The notes: a model not told the origin generated them from the letters alone. DNA of 64,000 nt from an uncultured Paracoccaceae bacterium (GCA_947501555.1 CANMWG010000001.1:310001-374000); one strand, 5' to 3'; shown: positions 1-11,366, counted from the first letter of the stretch. Numbers and translations: made by a program.

Positions 1-1
1 T

Positions 2-145
2 CCTCGGCAGCGCGCGTTGATCCTGCGCGCCGCAGAACTTGCCGTCGCACCAGTTGATGACCACCAAACCGTCGTTGAAATTGCAAAGCCTTTGTCCGAA
101 ATCCTATTAGCACAACAGGCGGAGCTAAAGCTTTCTGGGCGTTGA
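2..145 (+). CDS. C-terminal fragment of a protein truncated by the window edge (…LILRAAELAVAPVDDHQTVVEIAKPLSEILLAQQAELKLSGR*)
   Basis: Frame 2 is open from the window start to TGA at 143-145; no family recognised. Confidence 0.4.
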   Translation, partial: PRQRALILRAAELAVAPVDDHQTVVEIAKPLSEILLAQQAELKLSGR

Positions 146-223
146 GGCGGCTGGGATACACGGCGTGGTCTTGTGTCCGACCTGTTCCGTGTTAACCATT
201 CACATCAGTTGGATAGGTGTGTG

Positions 224-1534
224 ATGCGGTATGTTCTCAGTGGTGCTCTTATTTTTCTCGGCTGTGCTATTGCGGCACAGGAATTGCCGCGCCACCTGAC
301 AGATGCCGACTTCCGCCCCGTCCGCGAAGTTGAAGCCCGCTTGGGCCAGTTGCTGTTTTACGATCCCATCCTGTCAGGTAATCACAACGTATCGTGTGCC
401 ACTTGCCATCATCCTGCCTTTGGCACCAGTGACGGTCTGTCGCTGGGCCTTGGCGATGGCGGTGCGGGTCTTGGCCGTAAACGCGTGGCTGATCCGGACA
501 ATCGGCCCGAACAACGCATCCCAAGAAATGCGCCCGCGCTGTTTAATCTTGGCGCACATGAATTCACTGTGTTGTTTCATGATGGTCGTATCGAGGTGGA
601 CCCCTCCCGCCCCGGCGGTCTGCGCACCCCGTTGGATGCGGATATGGTGACGGGCTTTGCCTCGCTTTTGTCTGCGCAAACGATGTTTCCGGTATTGAGC
701 CCGGATGAAATGGCAGGTCATTACAGCGAAAACGACGTGTCCCAGGCCGTGCGCCGTGGCGTGATTACAGGGCAGGGCGGTGCATGGGATATTATCGCGC
801 GCCGGGTTGCGAATATTCAGGCCTATGCGGATGATTTTGTGGCGGTCTATGATCACATTGATGATCCCGCGCAGATCGGATTTGCCGACATATCAAACGC
901 GATTGCAGCGTTCATGGAATGGGAGTGGCGGTCCGACAATGCCCCCTTTGATGCGGTGTTGCGCGGGGAGGCAACGTTGCCGGAACCCGCGCAGACGGGG
1001 ATGCAGTTGTTTTACGGCAAGGCCGGTTGTGCCGCCTGTCATAGCGGTCCGTTTCTGACAGATCACGATTTTCACGCCATGGGTGCCCCGCAGATCGGCC
1101 CTGGCAAGGCGGCCCGCTTTGAAAGTCATGCCCGGGATGAAGGCCGGTTTCGGGTGACCGGGGACCTTGCCGATACATACGCTTTCCGTACGCCGTCTTT
1201 ACGCAATATTGCTCTGACGGCACCTTATGGTCATGCAGGTGCGCATAGCGACCTGCGCGCCTTTGTCATGGCGCATCTTGACCCGGTCGCGGGCCTGCAG
1301 AGTTACGACCTGGAGCATGCCTTTTTGCCCGATCTGCCTGTTGATGATGAACGCGGGTTCGAAGAATTCGACGCCATTGCAGCGGCGGTAGACGTGTCGC
1401 CCGTGCAGATGACAGAATCCGAAATCAGCGCGTTGCTTGCATTTCTGGATACGCTGACAGATCCCGGCGCGCGCGCAGGCCGGTTGGGTGTGCCTCTTGT
1501 GGTTCCAAGCGGTCTGCCGGTGGAACGCCCTTAG
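224..1534 (+). CDS. Di-heme cytochrome c peroxidase / MauG-family protein, secreted
   Basis: Two CxxCH motifs (CATCHH, CAACHS), signal peptide, RIPRNAPALFNLG and FRTPSLRNIALTAPYGHAG motifs; likely start ATG 224 rather than 173. Confidence 0.85.
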   Translation: MRYVLSGALIFLGCAIAAQELPRHLTDADFRPVREVEARLGQLLFYDPILSGNHNVSCATCHHPAFGTSDGLSLGLGDGGAGLGRKRVADPDNRPEQRIPRNAPALFNLGAHEFTVLFHDGRIEVDPSRPGGLRTPLDADMVTGFASLLSAQTMFPVLSPDEMAGHYSENDVSQAVRRGVITGQGGAWDIIARRVANIQAYADDFVAVYDHIDDPAQIGFADISNAIAAFMEWEWRSDNAPFDAVLRGEATLPEPAQTGMQLFYGKAGCAACHSGPFLTDHDFHAMGAPQIGPGKAARFESHARDEGRFRVTGDLADTYAFRTPSLRNIALTAPYGHAGAHSDLRAFVMAHLDPVAGLQSYDLEHAFLPDLPVDDERGFEEFDAIAAAVDVSPVQMTESEISALLAFLDTLTDPGARAGRLGVPLVVPSGLPVERP

Positions 1535-3006
1535 CGGGAAAATGTCAGGGCCGTGTTCGGCATGCCCTGGTACATGTCCTCGGCCCCGTCAGGCCATCGG
1601 ATATGAATGGCAGCGCTGGGCGCATTCCCGATGCCGAAATGAAGCGGAAGGGCTTCGCCCCCTGCATGTCCGCCGCCCACGGTGATCTGTTGCATTTGCG
1701 TGAAGCCGCCCGCGTTGACGGTGACTTGCGCCCCGACTGCATTGCGGTTCCCACCTTGTTGCTGCAAAGTGATGGTCAGCCAGTCACCGGTGTCTTCGGT
1801 GATATTGCGATAAAGCTCCATCGGCGCGCGCCGGTTCACCACCACCAGATCCAGCCGCCCGTCATTGTCGAAATCTGCAAGCGCTGCGCCACGGGATCGG
1901 TCTGTTGTGGCGATGCCAGCTGTTGCGGCCTTTTCGGTGAAGGTCCCATCTGCGTTTTGTATCAACAGGTTATTGGGGTCTTGCATCGCAAGACCGGGCA
2001 TTTGGTCGACATTGCCCTTGGCGATGAAAAGATCAGGTCGCCCGTCATTGTCCACATCGCCGAACTCTGCGTGCCAGCCCGTTGAGGGCCGCCCGTCATC
2101 GCCGGTATGCGGACGCTGCGCGTAGGTGCCGATGGTAAAGGGGGCGGCCTGATAGGTGCCGTCTGTGTTGGCGATCTGCAAAAGTTGATCACCCATGGAG
2201 GTCAGCATCACCTCATCCAGCCCATCGCCGGTCAGGTCCCGGCTGGCGATGCCCATCCCCCAGAGCGATGTGTTTTGCCAGCCGTCTTCGGGGCCAAGAA
2301 AGCGTTGGTCAGGGATGTCCCACATTTGTTCATATCCGTCACGGACGTAGTAGTGCCGGTCGTTCGATATACGAAGGGTTGGGCGTTCACGCGCGTCGCG
2401 GGTGGCCAACATGGAGAGTGGGCAGAAGCCTGGGGTCAACGACCTTTTTTGATACTCTCCCGCAATGGGGCGGAGCAGATAATTGTCGTCGCAGGCCTCA
2501 AAAGGGCCATCGGGATCATTCCGGTCAACATAGTTGCCGACCGCCATGACCGGCTGGCCGTCGGTGTCCCACCATGCTGTGAATGCTGTGGTCCAATCGT
2601 CGCTCGTTGGGATGAACCACCCTTCGGTTGTATCAGTAAAACGGCAATTGCCGTCGCCACGCAGTACTTTGTTTGGACCGACGCGCATCACAAACAGATC
2701 CATCAGGCCATCGCCATCAATATCAAGCGGGTAGGCGCCCGTGACGCCTGTGATTTCTTGAATGGGGTGTTGGCTGAAACGGAAATCGCCTTCGTTCCAG
2801 AACAGCGCCGCCGGGTTTTCGCCCCCTGCCGCAAAAATGTCGGGCAGGCCGTCGCTGTTGCAATCAAAGACCGCCACACCGCCGCCCACAAAATGTTCCC
2901 AGCCGCCGTCGTAGATGTGCGGTGGTAGGCCATTGGAGCGGTTTTGAAAGGTGGGCTCGGCGCTGGCGCTACTCGCCAACATCATCAAAAGGCCTGTGCG
3001 CATCAT
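1531..3006 (-). CDS. CRTAC1-like FG-GAP/VCBS repeat protein with ASPIC/UnbV C-terminus
   Basis: Repeated D-x-[DN]-x-DG motifs (DIDGDGLMDLF, DVDNDGRPDLF, DFDNDGRLDLV), C-terminal NAVGAQVTV…GGGHAGGEALPLHFGIG; signal peptide if start is near 3006. Confidence 0.8.
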   Translation of the reverse strand: MMRTGLLMMLASSASAEPTFQNRSNGLPPHIYDGGWEHFVGGGVAVFDCNSDGLPDIFAAGGENPAALFWNEGDFRFSQHPIQEITGVTGAYPLDIDGDGLMDLFVMRVGPNKVLRGDGNCRFTDTTEGWFIPTSDDWTTAFTAWWDTDGQPVMAVGNYVDRNDPDGPFEACDDNYLLRPIAGEYQKRSLTPGFCPLSMLATRDARERPTLRISNDRHYYVRDGYEQMWDIPDQRFLGPEDGWQNTSLWGMGIASRDLTGDGLDEVMLTSMGDQLLQIANTDGTYQAAPFTIGTYAQRPHTGDDGRPSTGWHAEFGDVDNDGRPDLFIAKGNVDQMPGLAMQDPNNLLIQNADGTFTEKAATAGIATTDRSRGAALADFDNDGRLDLVVVNRRAPMELYRNITEDTGDWLTITLQQQGGNRNAVGAQVTVNAGGFTQMQQITVGGGHAGGEALPLHFGIGNAPSAAIHIRWPDGAEDMYQGMPNTALTFSR

Positions 3007-4268
3007 GTGTAGATATCGCCCAAAGCACTGTCGGTCACTGCAGCAAGAGCGAGCGCTGTTGCCCCTCGTGCCCAGACCAGATCGCCCCATGTGTGGGTTT
3101 CGATCCGGCAGGGGCTGCGCCCGTGGTGCAGTGTGAGTTTCTGCATTTCTGCCAGCACCTCTTCGGCATAAAGATAGTCATACTGCATGCGCGCACCCGA
3201 GAGGATAATCAGTTCGGGATCAAAGAGTTGCACGACATTGGAGAGCCCTACCGACAAATACCGCCCGGCGCGCTGAAAGATCGTGCGCGCGGCATCATTC
3301 CCGGATTTGGCTTGGGCAAACAACGCATCAAGCATTGCATTTGGACTTTGCAGGTTGCGCGGATTGCGGTGCAGGGCGGTGGCGGCTTCCCGGGCGAGGG
3401 CGTAGTCGGCGAGGTAGGCCTCAAGGCAGCCACGCTGCCCGCAACGGCAGAGCGCCCCGTCCAGATGCACCTTGGTGTGTCCCAATTCCAGGCCCATCCC
3501 GCGCGAGCCGCGAAAGAGCCTGTTTTCCAGCACCATCCCCATCCCGACGCCGTTTTCAATTGTCACCACGGCAAAGTCGGACATGGACCGGCCCGCGCCA
3601 AACCAAAGCTCGGCCAAGGTCAATACATTGGCATCGTTGTCCACATGAAGCGGCACGCCGAACCGCGCCAGAAATGCCGCGGCGAGGTCGGCGTCCTGGT
3701 CGCTGAGCAGAGGTGACCAAGGAACAGTACCGGTTTCATGGTCCACAATGCCTGACATACCAATTGCGACCGCAGAAATATCTGCCAATGACTTGCCCGC
3801 GGCCTTCAACACAAGATCCATTAACGCATCGACTTCTTCGAGAAGCTCATCAAGGGATTTGCGATTTGGCGGCGTGGGTAGGGTGGCATCGGCCAGCATC
3901 TGCCCTGCAAAATCGGTTAAAACGGCGGAGTGATTTTCATCAGACAGTTTGATTCCGATAACGTGCCGGGCCTCTGGGACTACCTCAAGCGCGACTGGTG
4001 GTCTTCCACGGCCCGATTCGCGCGGCAGCCCTTCAACCTCGCGCAACAACCCTGCGCTAATCAAATCTGCACTGAGTGTTGTGGCGGATCCTGCGCTGAT
4101 TTCCAATGCGCGGGTCACATCCGTGCGGGCCGCACGTCCTGCTGCGCGGACATGTTCAAATATTTGCCGCCGCAGGGGTTTTTTATCTGCAGCACTGATC
4201 GGCAATAGGGGTCCGCAGCCTGCAGGGACATCAGATTCATTGGGATCAGGAGCAATGACGTCATACAT
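3003..4268 (-). CDS. ROK-family transcriptional regulator (XylR-like) with N-terminal wHTH
   Basis: HTH-like N-terminus, ROK motifs CRCGQRGCLEAY and HVDNDANVLTLAE; divergent from the xyl operon. Confidence 0.85.
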   Translation of the reverse strand: MYDVIAPDPNESDVPAGCGPLLPISAADKKPLRRQIFEHVRAAGRAARTDVTRALEISAGSATTLSADLISAGLLREVEGLPRESGRGRPPVALEVVPEARHVIGIKLSDENHSAVLTDFAGQMLADATLPTPPNRKSLDELLEEVDALMDLVLKAAGKSLADISAVAIGMSGIVDHETGTVPWSPLLSDQDADLAAAFLARFGVPLHVDNDANVLTLAELWFGAGRSMSDFAVVTIENGVGMGMVLENRLFRGSRGMGLELGHTKVHLDGALCRCGQRGCLEAYLADYALAREAATALHRNPRNLQSPNAMLDALFAQAKSGNDAARTIFQRAGRYLSVGLSNVVQLFDPELIILSGARMQYDYLYAEEVLAEMQKLTLHHGRSPCRIETHTWGDLVWARGATALALAAVTDSALGDIYT

Positions 4269-4286
4269 AGTTTGCGACTTGAATTA

Positions 4287-4300
4287 TTTACGCGTGTAAA
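4287..4300. promoter_or_regulatory. Candidate operator TTTACgcgtGTAAA between the ROK regulator and xylF
   Basis: Inverted repeat with 5-bp arms, 19 bp upstream of the ROK start codon. Confidence 0.35.
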
Positions 4301-4479
4301 GTTCGATTGAGAGTGGGTGTTATTGAGGATTGCACAAAAATTGAACGCCTTAAAAGCAAAATCGACAATTTTCCGGTAATTTTTATTTTGACAACTGAAA
4401 TTAATTGGGCATTTTGATGGACGTGGGGTCAACAACCCTGCGGCCCCCCTTGCATGGGGGTATTTTCTGGGAGGAACAC

Positions 4480-5508
4480 ATGCATAAATCTATTATCGCG
4501 GCAGCCATTGCTGTCGCCGGCTTCAACACAGCTGCATTTGCTGATGGTCATGGTGTCACGGTTGGCGTCAGCTGGTCTGATTTTCAGGAGGAGCGCTGGA
4601 AGACAGATGAAGCGGCCATGTTGGGTGCATTGGAAGCTGCAGGCGCTGAATATCTGTCTGCTGACGCGCAATCATCTGCCACCAAGCAGCTCGCTGACGT
4701 CGAAAGCCTGATCACACAAGGCGTTGATGCGCTGATCATTCTGGCCCAAGACGGCGCGTCCATCGGTCCGGCACTTGATGCGGCCGAAGCTGCGGGCATT
4801 CCTGTCATCGGTTATGACCGCCTGATCGAAGACCCGCGCGCCTTTTACCTGACGTTCGACAATGTCGAAGTGGGCCGTTTGCAGGCCGCAGCCGTGTTTG
4901 ACGTACAGCCTGAAGGCAACTACGTCATGATCAAAGGCTCACCAACGGACCCGAACTCTGACTTCCTGCGGGGCGGTCAGCAAGAGGTTCTACAAGCAGC
5001 GATCGACAGCGGTGCGGTTAAGATCGTGGGTGAGGCCTATACTGATGGCTGGCAACCATCCAATGCGCAGCGCAATATGGAGCAGATCCTGACGCAGACC
5101 AACAACGAAGTTGACGCGGTCGTGGCGTCAAATGACGGCACCGCTGGTGGTGTTGTGGCCGCGCTGGCGTCGCAGGGGATGGACGGTATTCCGGTGTCCG
5201 GTCAGGACGGTGACCATGCTGCGCTGAACCGTGTAGCACTTGGGACGCAGACGGTATCGGTTTGGAAAGACAGCCGCGAATTGGGCCGGAGTGCAGGTGA
5301 GATCGCCGTCGCATTGGCCGGTGGCGCGGCCCTTGGTGATATCGCAGGATCAGCGACATTCACATCGCCCGGCGGTGTAGATGTGACGTCGATGTTGCTG
5401 GCGCCGCAGCCGATTACGCAGGACAACCTGAATCTGGTATTAGAGGCCGGTTGGATCGAAAAAGACGTTCTGTGCCAAGGCGTTTCGGGCCTGGCTGTCT
5501 GCGAGTAA
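4480..5508 (+). CDS. xylF: D-xylose ABC transporter substrate-binding protein
   Basis: Periplasmic sugar-binding protein with signal peptide; followed by permease, ATPase, xylB, xylA; GGGAGG RBS before ATG 4480. Confidence 0.88.
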   Translation: MHKSIIAAAIAVAGFNTAAFADGHGVTVGVSWSDFQEERWKTDEAAMLGALEAAGAEYLSADAQSSATKQLADVESLITQGVDALIILAQDGASIGPALDAAEAAGIPVIGYDRLIEDPRAFYLTFDNVEVGRLQAAAVFDVQPEGNYVMIKGSPTDPNSDFLRGGQQEVLQAAIDSGAVKIVGEAYTDGWQPSNAQRNMEQILTQTNNEVDAVVASNDGTAGGVVAALASQGMDGIPVSGQDGDHAALNRVALGTQTVSVWKDSRELGRSAGEIAVALAGGAALGDIAGSATFTSPGGVDVTSMLLAPQPITQDNLNLVLEAGWIEKDVLCQGVSGLAVCE

Positions 5509-5599
5509 GTCACGCGTTACCCAACTCCGTCCCATCCGCAGTCGCGGGTGGGACGCAAGAATGAGCAGCCCTGCCAAAAGGGTTGAGGGAGGGAACCTA

Positions 5600-6865
5600 A
5601 TGTCCAACGGGCTTGGGAAATTTATCAAAACATTGCAACTCGACACGCGCTTACTGGGCATGATCGGTGCGTTTATTGTGATCTCGGTCGCGTTTCATGT
5701 GGCAACGGGCGGCACGTTTCTGACGCCGCGCAACTTGTTCACGTTGACCTTGCAGACCGCATCAGTCGCGGTGATGGCTGCGGGCATGGTGTTTGTCATT
5801 GTCACCCGGAATATTGATCTGTCTATCGGGTCGCTTTTGGGCGTTGTCGGCATGTTGATGGGTGTCATACAGGTGAAAATCCTTCCGGAGATGCTTGGCT
5901 TTGGACATCCGGCAATCTGGATAATCACGTTGGTTGTGGGCATTTTTCTGGGTGCCGCCATTGGCGCCTTTCAAGGCTGGTTAATTGGCTATCTGGTGAT
6001 CCCGTCCTTCATTGTCACGCTCGGCGGCTTGCTGATTTGGCGCGGTGCGGCTTGGTGGGTGTCAAAGGGCACCACGATTTCCCCGCTTGATCCGAATTTT
6101 GTGATGTTGGGCGGGGCGAGCGGTACGATTGGTGTGACCGCAAGCTGGATGTTGGCCATGGTCGGGTCCGCGCTGACAATCTGGTTTCTGGTCAGCAGTC
6201 GCCGCAAGCACATCGCGCATGACTTCGCCGTCAAGCCTGTCTGGGCTGAATATGCGCTCGGCGCGATCCTTGTCGGAGCGATCTGCGGAATTACCGCGAT
6301 TATGAACGCGTATATGGTTCCAACCCGTCTGTTGGAACGCCGCTTTGCGGCCGATGGGTTGGAAATGCCTGAAGGCTATACCGAGGCCTACGGTTTCCCG
6401 ATCTCAGTCTTGATCGTTCTTGCCGTGGCCATTGCGATGACAATCATTGCCAAGAAGACCCGCTTTGGCCGTTACGTCTTTGCGATGGGCGGCAATCCGG
6501 ATGCGGCTGAACTGTCCGGGATTAATACGCGCATGCTGACCGTGAAAGTATTTGCGCTGATGGGTGCACTGACGGCCATCGCTGCCGTGATTGCTTCGGC
6601 CCGTCTCGGGTCTGCCGGATCGTCACTTGGTGAATTGGACGAACTGCGCGTGATTGCCGCTGCCGTTATCGGTGGCACGGCGCTAGCGGGCGGTGTTGGG
6701 ACGATCTACGGCGCGATCCTAGGGGCCCTGATCATGCAGGCGTTGGTATCCGGCATGGGCATGGTGGGGGTCGATTCACCATTGCAGAACATGATCGTAG
6801 GGGGCGTGCTGATCCTTGCCGTCTGGATCGACATTATCTATCGCCGCAAAACAGGAGACGCATGA
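5600..6865 (+). CDS. xylH: Xylose ABC transporter permease
   Basis: BPD_transp_2-type polytopic permease, NIDLSIGSLLG motif, operon context. Confidence 0.88.
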   Translation: MSNGLGKFIKTLQLDTRLLGMIGAFIVISVAFHVATGGTFLTPRNLFTLTLQTASVAVMAAGMVFVIVTRNIDLSIGSLLGVVGMLMGVIQVKILPEMLGFGHPAIWIITLVVGIFLGAAIGAFQGWLIGYLVIPSFIVTLGGLLIWRGAAWWVSKGTTISPLDPNFVMLGGASGTIGVTASWMLAMVGSALTIWFLVSSRRKHIAHDFAVKPVWAEYALGAILVGAICGITAIMNAYMVPTRLLERRFAADGLEMPEGYTEAYGFPISVLIVLAVAIAMTIIAKKTRFGRYVFAMGGNPDAAELSGINTRMLTVKVFALMGALTAIAAVIASARLGSAGSSLGELDELRVIAAAVIGGTALAGGVGTIYGAILGALIMQALVSGMGMVGVDSPLQNMIVGGVLILAVWIDIIYRRKTGDA

Positions 6866-7614
6866 TGACCACGCCTTTGCTTGAAATGCGCAATATCTCG
6901 ATTCATTTTGGCGGAATCAAAGCGGTTGATGATGTCTCAATCGATGTGATGCCGGGCGAGGTGGTGGGCCTGTTGGGCCATAACGGGGCTGGGAAATCGA
7001 CCTTGATCAAGATCTTGTCCGGGGCCTACAAAAAAGACGCCGGTGAGATTTTCGTGGATGGTCAAAAGGTTGAGATTAACAGTCCCATCGATGCCCGCAC
7101 CCATAACATCGAGACGATATATCAGACCCTTGCCTTGTCCGATAATCTGGACGCCGCATCCAACCTGTTTTTGGGGCGTGAGATCACGACGAAGTTTGGG
7201 TTGGTCGATGACACTGCGATGGAGGCGGAAAGCCGCAAGATCATGGCTCGGTTGAACCCGAATTTTCAGCGGTTCTCGGAGCCTGTCCGGTCGCTTTCCG
7301 GCGGGCAGCGCCAATCGGTGGCAATTGCCCGCGCAGTCTATTTCAACGCCCGCATATTGATCATGGATGAACCAACCGCAGCGCTGGGCGTACATGAAAC
7401 CGCGATGGTTGCTGATCTGATCAAAGAACTGAAAGCCCAAGGGCTGGGCATTTTCCTGATCAGCCATGACACCCGCGAGATGATGGACCTTTGCGACCGT
7501 GTGTCCGTCATGAAGAACGGCCAGCTGATCGGAACCGAACGGGTTGAGGACGTGACCGAGGACGATATTCTGTCGATGATCATTATGGGTAAGAATCCTA
7601 AAAAGGCGGCTTAA
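6862..7614 (+). CDS. xylG: Xylose ABC transporter ATP-binding protein (single ABC domain)
   Basis: Walker A GHNGAGKST, LSGGQ, Walker B ILIMDEP; overlaps xylH by 4 bp. Confidence 0.88.
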   Translation: MMTTPLLEMRNISIHFGGIKAVDDVSIDVMPGEVVGLLGHNGAGKSTLIKILSGAYKKDAGEIFVDGQKVEINSPIDARTHNIETIYQTLALSDNLDAASNLFLGREITTKFGLVDDTAMEAESRKIMARLNPNFQRFSEPVRSLSGGQRQSVAIARAVYFNARILIMDEPTAALGVHETAMVADLIKELKAQGLGIFLISHDTREMMDLCDRVSVMKNGQLIGTERVEDVTEDDILSMIIMGKNPKKAA

Positions 7615-9053
7615 TGTATATCGGACTTGATTTGGGGACGTCCGGCCTCAAGGCTGTTTTGATTGACGATCAACAAGCGATTTTGGCTGAGGCAACGACC
7701 CCATTAGAGGCCGTGCGCCCCGCGCTCGGCTGGTCAGAGCAGGCGCCGGCGACGTGGTTGGACGCAGCGGATGCAGTGATCCGCGACTTGGGCGCAAAGG
7801 TGTCTTTGGGGGCTGTGCGCGGCATTGGCCTGTCGGGTCAGATGCATGGCGCGACTTTGCTGGATGCCGATGACGAAGTCTTGCGCCCGTGTATTTTGTG
7901 GAATGACACAAGGTCTGCGCTTGAGGCGGCCGAGCTGGACGCCGATCCGCGCTTTCGCGCGTTAACGGGCAATATCGTGTTTCCGGGGTTCACTGCGCCC
8001 AAGCTTGTCTGGGTGGCCCGCCATGAACCACATATCTTTGCACGTGTGGCCCGTGTGTTGTTGCCGAAGGACTACCTGCGCCTGTGGCTGACTGGCGAGG
8101 CCGTGGCAGAGATGTCTGATGCGGCGGGCACAAGCTGGCTGGACGTGGGCGCGCGTGATTGGTCGGATGACCTGCTGGCGGCGTCGGGCATGACCCGCGC
8201 GCAGATGCCACGATTGGTGGAAGGGTCTGAGGTTTCAGGCACGATCCGGGATGAACTGGCCAGTCGCTGGGGCTTGCCCAAGGGTGTCGTTGTTGCAGGC
8301 GGTGGTGGCGATAATGCTGCCAGTGCGGTTGGCGTTGGCGTTGTAAAGGCTGGCGATGCATTTGTATCGCTGGGCACATCTGGCGTGTTATTTGCCGCCA
8401 GCAATGCCTATCAACCTGATCCCGCGACGGCTGTACATACGTTTTGCCACGCTTTGCCTCAGACCTGGCACCAGATGGGTGTGATTTTGGCGGCGGCGGA
8501 TGCTTTGAATTGGTTTGCCGGGGTTGCCGGGCAGTCCTCGGCCACCCTGACGGGTGTTCTCGGGCCGTTGCAAGCACCGGGCCGGGCGTTGTTTTTGCCC
8601 TATCTGGGCGGCGAGCGCACCCCGCATAATGATGCGGATGTGCGTGGCGCATTCCTGCATTTAGATCATGGATCGGACACAGCGGCGATGACCCGCGCGG
8701 TGCTGGAAGGTGTGACCCATGCGATCCGCGATAATTTTGATGCCCTGACCAGTACCGGCACCCGGATCAATCGTTTGATTGCTGTCGGTGGTGGGTCGAA
8801 ATCGGATTACTGGGTGCAGGCGATTGCCACATCGCTTGATATGCCGATTGAACTGCCTGTGGCCGGTGACTTTGGCGGCGCGTTCGGGGCGGCGCGCCTG
8901 GGGATGATGGCCGCGACCGGGGCGGGGATCGAGATCGCAACGCCGCCCAAAATCGCCCGCACGATTGATCCTGAGACACGACTAACAGCCGCGTTTGCAC
9001 AAGCGCATACACGCTACCGCGCCAGCTATGCGGCGTTGAAAGGACTAAAATGA
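7614..9053 (+). CDS. xylB: Xylulokinase
   Basis: FGGY kinase: [43 protein letters not shown]. Confidence 0.93.
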   Translation: MYIGLDLGTSGLKAVLIDDQQAILAEATTPLEAVRPALGWSEQAPATWLDAADAVIRDLGAKVSLGAVRGIGLSGQMHGATLLDADDEVLRPCILWNDTRSALEAAELDADPRFRALTGNIVFPGFTAPKLVWVARHEPHIFARVARVLLPKDYLRLWLTGEAVAEMSDAAGTSWLDVGARDWSDDLLAASGMTRAQMPRLVEGSEVSGTIRDELASRWGLPKGVVVAGGGGDNAASAVGVGVVKAGDAFVSLGTSGVLFAASNAYQPDPATAVHTFCHALPQTWHQMGVILAAADALNWFAGVAGQSSATLTGVLGPLQAPGRALFLPYLGGERTPHNDADVRGAFLHLDHGSDTAAMTRAVLEGVTHAIRDNFDALTSTGTRINRLIAVGGGSKSDYWVQAIATSLDMPIELPVAGDFGGAFGAARLGMMAATGAGIEIATPPKIARTIDPETRLTAAFAQAHTRYRASYAALKGLK

Positions 9054-10354
9054 CCGACTTTTTCAAAGGTATTCCCACCGTCACCTATGAGGGGCCGGAC
9101 AGCGACAATGACTATGCCTTTCGCCACTACAACCCTGATGAGGTGGTGATGGGCAAGCCGATGAAGGATCACCTGCGCTTTGCCTCTGCCTACTGGCATT
9201 CATTTGCTTGGCCGGGCGGTGATCCGTTCGGCGGGCAGACCTTTGATCGCCCTTGGTTTGGGGACAGCATGGATCATGCGCGCCTGAAGGCGGATGTGGC
9301 ATTTGAGATGTTCCAGATCCTTGGTGTGCCCTACTTCTGTTTCCATGACGCAGACGTGCGCCCTGAGGGTGACAGCTTCGCTGAAAGCACGAAGAACCTG
9401 TCCGAAATTATTGATTACTTTGCAGAAAAGATGGATCAGACTGGCGTGAAATTGCTTTGGGGGACGGCCAATCTGTTCTCGCACAAGCGGTTTATGTCAG
9501 GGGCTGCCACCAATCCGGACCCGGATGTTTTTGCCTATTCTGCGGCCACGATTAAGACCTGCATGGATGCCACCATGAAGCTGGGCGGTGAGAACTATGT
9601 CCTGTGGGGGGGTCGTGAGGGCTATGAGACCTTGCTAAATACTGACTTGGAGCGCGAACGTCAGCAGGCGGGCCGCATGTTGCAGATGGTGGTCGATTAT
9701 AAGCATAAAATGGGCTTCAAAGGCGCGATCCTGATTGAGCCAAAGCCGCAGGAACCGACCAAGCATCAATATGATTATGATGTGGCCACGGTTTACGGGT
9801 TCCTCAAAGAGTTCGGTCTTGAGGGGGAAGTGCAGGTGAATATCGAGCAGGGTCATGCGATCTTGGCTGGGCATTCGTTTGAACATGAATTGGCCATGGC
9901 CCGCGCGCTGGGCATTTTTGGGTCCATCGATATGAACCGCAATGACTACCAATCCGGGTGGGATACCGACCAATTCCCGAACAACGTTCCCGAGATGGCG
10001 TTGGCCTATTATGAGGTGCTGCGTGCGGGTGGGTTTACGACCGGTGGGACCAATTTTGACGCGAAGTTACGGCGGCAAAGCATTGATGCAGAAGATTTAA
10101 TTCTGGCACATGTAGGTGGAATGGACGCCTGTGCTGCGGGTTTGAAAGCGGCTGCGGCGATGTTGGAAGATGGCAAATTGGAGGCCGCCCGCGATGCCCG
10201 TTATGCGGGATGGGATACGCCAGACGGGCAGGCTTTGCTGGTGCAATCTACGCTTGAGGATTGCTATGAGGGTGTCATCCGGGACAACCTCAAACCCGAG
10301 CCCCGTTCGGGTCAGCAGGAACGGCTTGAGAACCTCGTGAGCCGCTACCTCTGA
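9050..10354 (+). CDS. xylA: Xylose isomerase
   Basis: [42 protein letters not shown] signatures. Confidence 0.96.
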   Translation: MTDFFKGIPTVTYEGPDSDNDYAFRHYNPDEVVMGKPMKDHLRFASAYWHSFAWPGGDPFGGQTFDRPWFGDSMDHARLKADVAFEMFQILGVPYFCFHDADVRPEGDSFAESTKNLSEIIDYFAEKMDQTGVKLLWGTANLFSHKRFMSGAATNPDPDVFAYSAATIKTCMDATMKLGGENYVLWGGREGYETLLNTDLERERQQAGRMLQMVVDYKHKMGFKGAILIEPKPQEPTKHQYDYDVATVYGFLKEFGLEGEVQVNIEQGHAILAGHSFEHELAMARALGIFGSIDMNRNDYQSGWDTDQFPNNVPEMALAYYEVLRAGGFTTGGTNFDAKLRRQSIDAEDLILAHVGGMDACAAGLKAAAAMLEDGKLEAARDARYAGWDTPDGQALLVQSTLEDCYEGVIRDNLKPEPRSGQQERLENLVSRYL

Positions 10355-10412
10355 CCTTGTGCCTTATTGCGCTGCTGCCTAGGTTGCGGTGTAAGGGGAC
10401 AGGCGGAACACC

Positions 10413-11366
10413 GTGATAGGCACGATTTTCAAAGCGTTTGGGCGCAAATACATGGATGTGACGTTGCGGTCAGGTCCGGAGTATGTGGTGCGCATTATCG
10501 AACGCCCCGGTCTGTGGATGGATGCAGAGGCGCTCGCGCGGCTTAGCGAGAGCCTGCGCGCCGTTGCCGCCCGGACGCTGGATGCAGGGAGCCTGACTTA
10601 CGGCGTGTTTTCAGGTGATAAATCGCGCATGGGCGCCGTCGTTATCACCCTTGTATCCCGCCAAGATGGGACGCCAATCGCCTTTAACGCGCTGGCGGTG
10701 ATGACGTTGGAAGGTGCCCCGCGCGCGGTCGAGGTCTTGCATCTGGGGCTGGTCGTGGTTGACCCAGATGAGCGGTCCAAGAACCTGTCGTGGGTTTTGT
10801 ATGGGCTGACCTGTTTCTTGATCTTTTTCCGCCGCCAGTTTCGTCCGGTCTGGGTGTCAAACGTGACACAAGTGCCTGCAGTGGTTGGGATGGTGTCGCA
10901 GATGTTCTCTGATGTTTGGCCCGGTCCGGATAAGGGGCGGCGCACATTGAATCATCTGTTGCTGGCGCACCGGATCATGGACACGCAACGCCATGTGTTT
11001 GGCGTGGGGCCAGATGCGGGTTTTGAAGAAGAAAAGTTCGTGATTACAGATGCTTATACGGGTGGGTCTGATGGCTTGAAGAAGACCTGGGAGAGCGCCC
11101 CAAAGCATCGCGATGACCGCTACAATATGTTTTGCGCCAAGCAATTGGACTATGAGCGCGGCGATGACATCTTGCAGTTGGGCCGCATGGATTTGGCCGC
11201 CATGCGCAGTTATCTGGCCCGCCAAGTGCCAAAGTCAGCCGTGATCGGTTTGCTTCTGACCGCCGGTTTGGTGGCGCTGCGCCGGTTGGTGTTACCGGCG
11301 GTGCATTGGGCTGATGCCAGCAAAAGCTGGTCGATCCTGCGTCCTCGCAAGGGGGCGGATCAATGA
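10413..11366 (+). CDS. Uncharacterised protein, possibly GNAT-like N-acyltransferase
   Basis: Long ORF co-directional with xylA; LHLGLVVVDPDERSKNLSWVLYG resembles a GNAT acyl-CoA-binding loop; family not certain. Confidence 0.65.
   Translation: MIGTIFKAFGRKYMDVTLRSGPEYVVRIIERPGLWMDAEALARLSESLRAVAARTLDAGSLTYGVFSGDKSRMGAVVITLVSRQDGTPIAFNALAVMTLEGAPRAVEVLHLGLVVVDPDERSKNLSWVLYGLTCFLIFFRRQFRPVWVSNVTQVPAVVGMVSQMFSDVWPGPDKGRRTLNHLLLAHRIMDTQRHVFGVGPDAGFEEEKFVITDAYTGGSDGLKKTWESAPKHRDDRYNMFCAKQLDYERGDDILQLGRMDLAAMRSYLARQVPKSAVIGLLLTAGLVALRRLVLPAVHWADASKSWSILRPRKGADQ

Noticed and set aside
2107-3716. Long plus-strand ORFs (273 aa, 264 aa) opposite the CRTAC1 and ROK genes
   Set aside because: Antisense shadow ORFs in GC-rich sequence; low-complexity-like translations with no motifs, opposite strands carry clear family motifs
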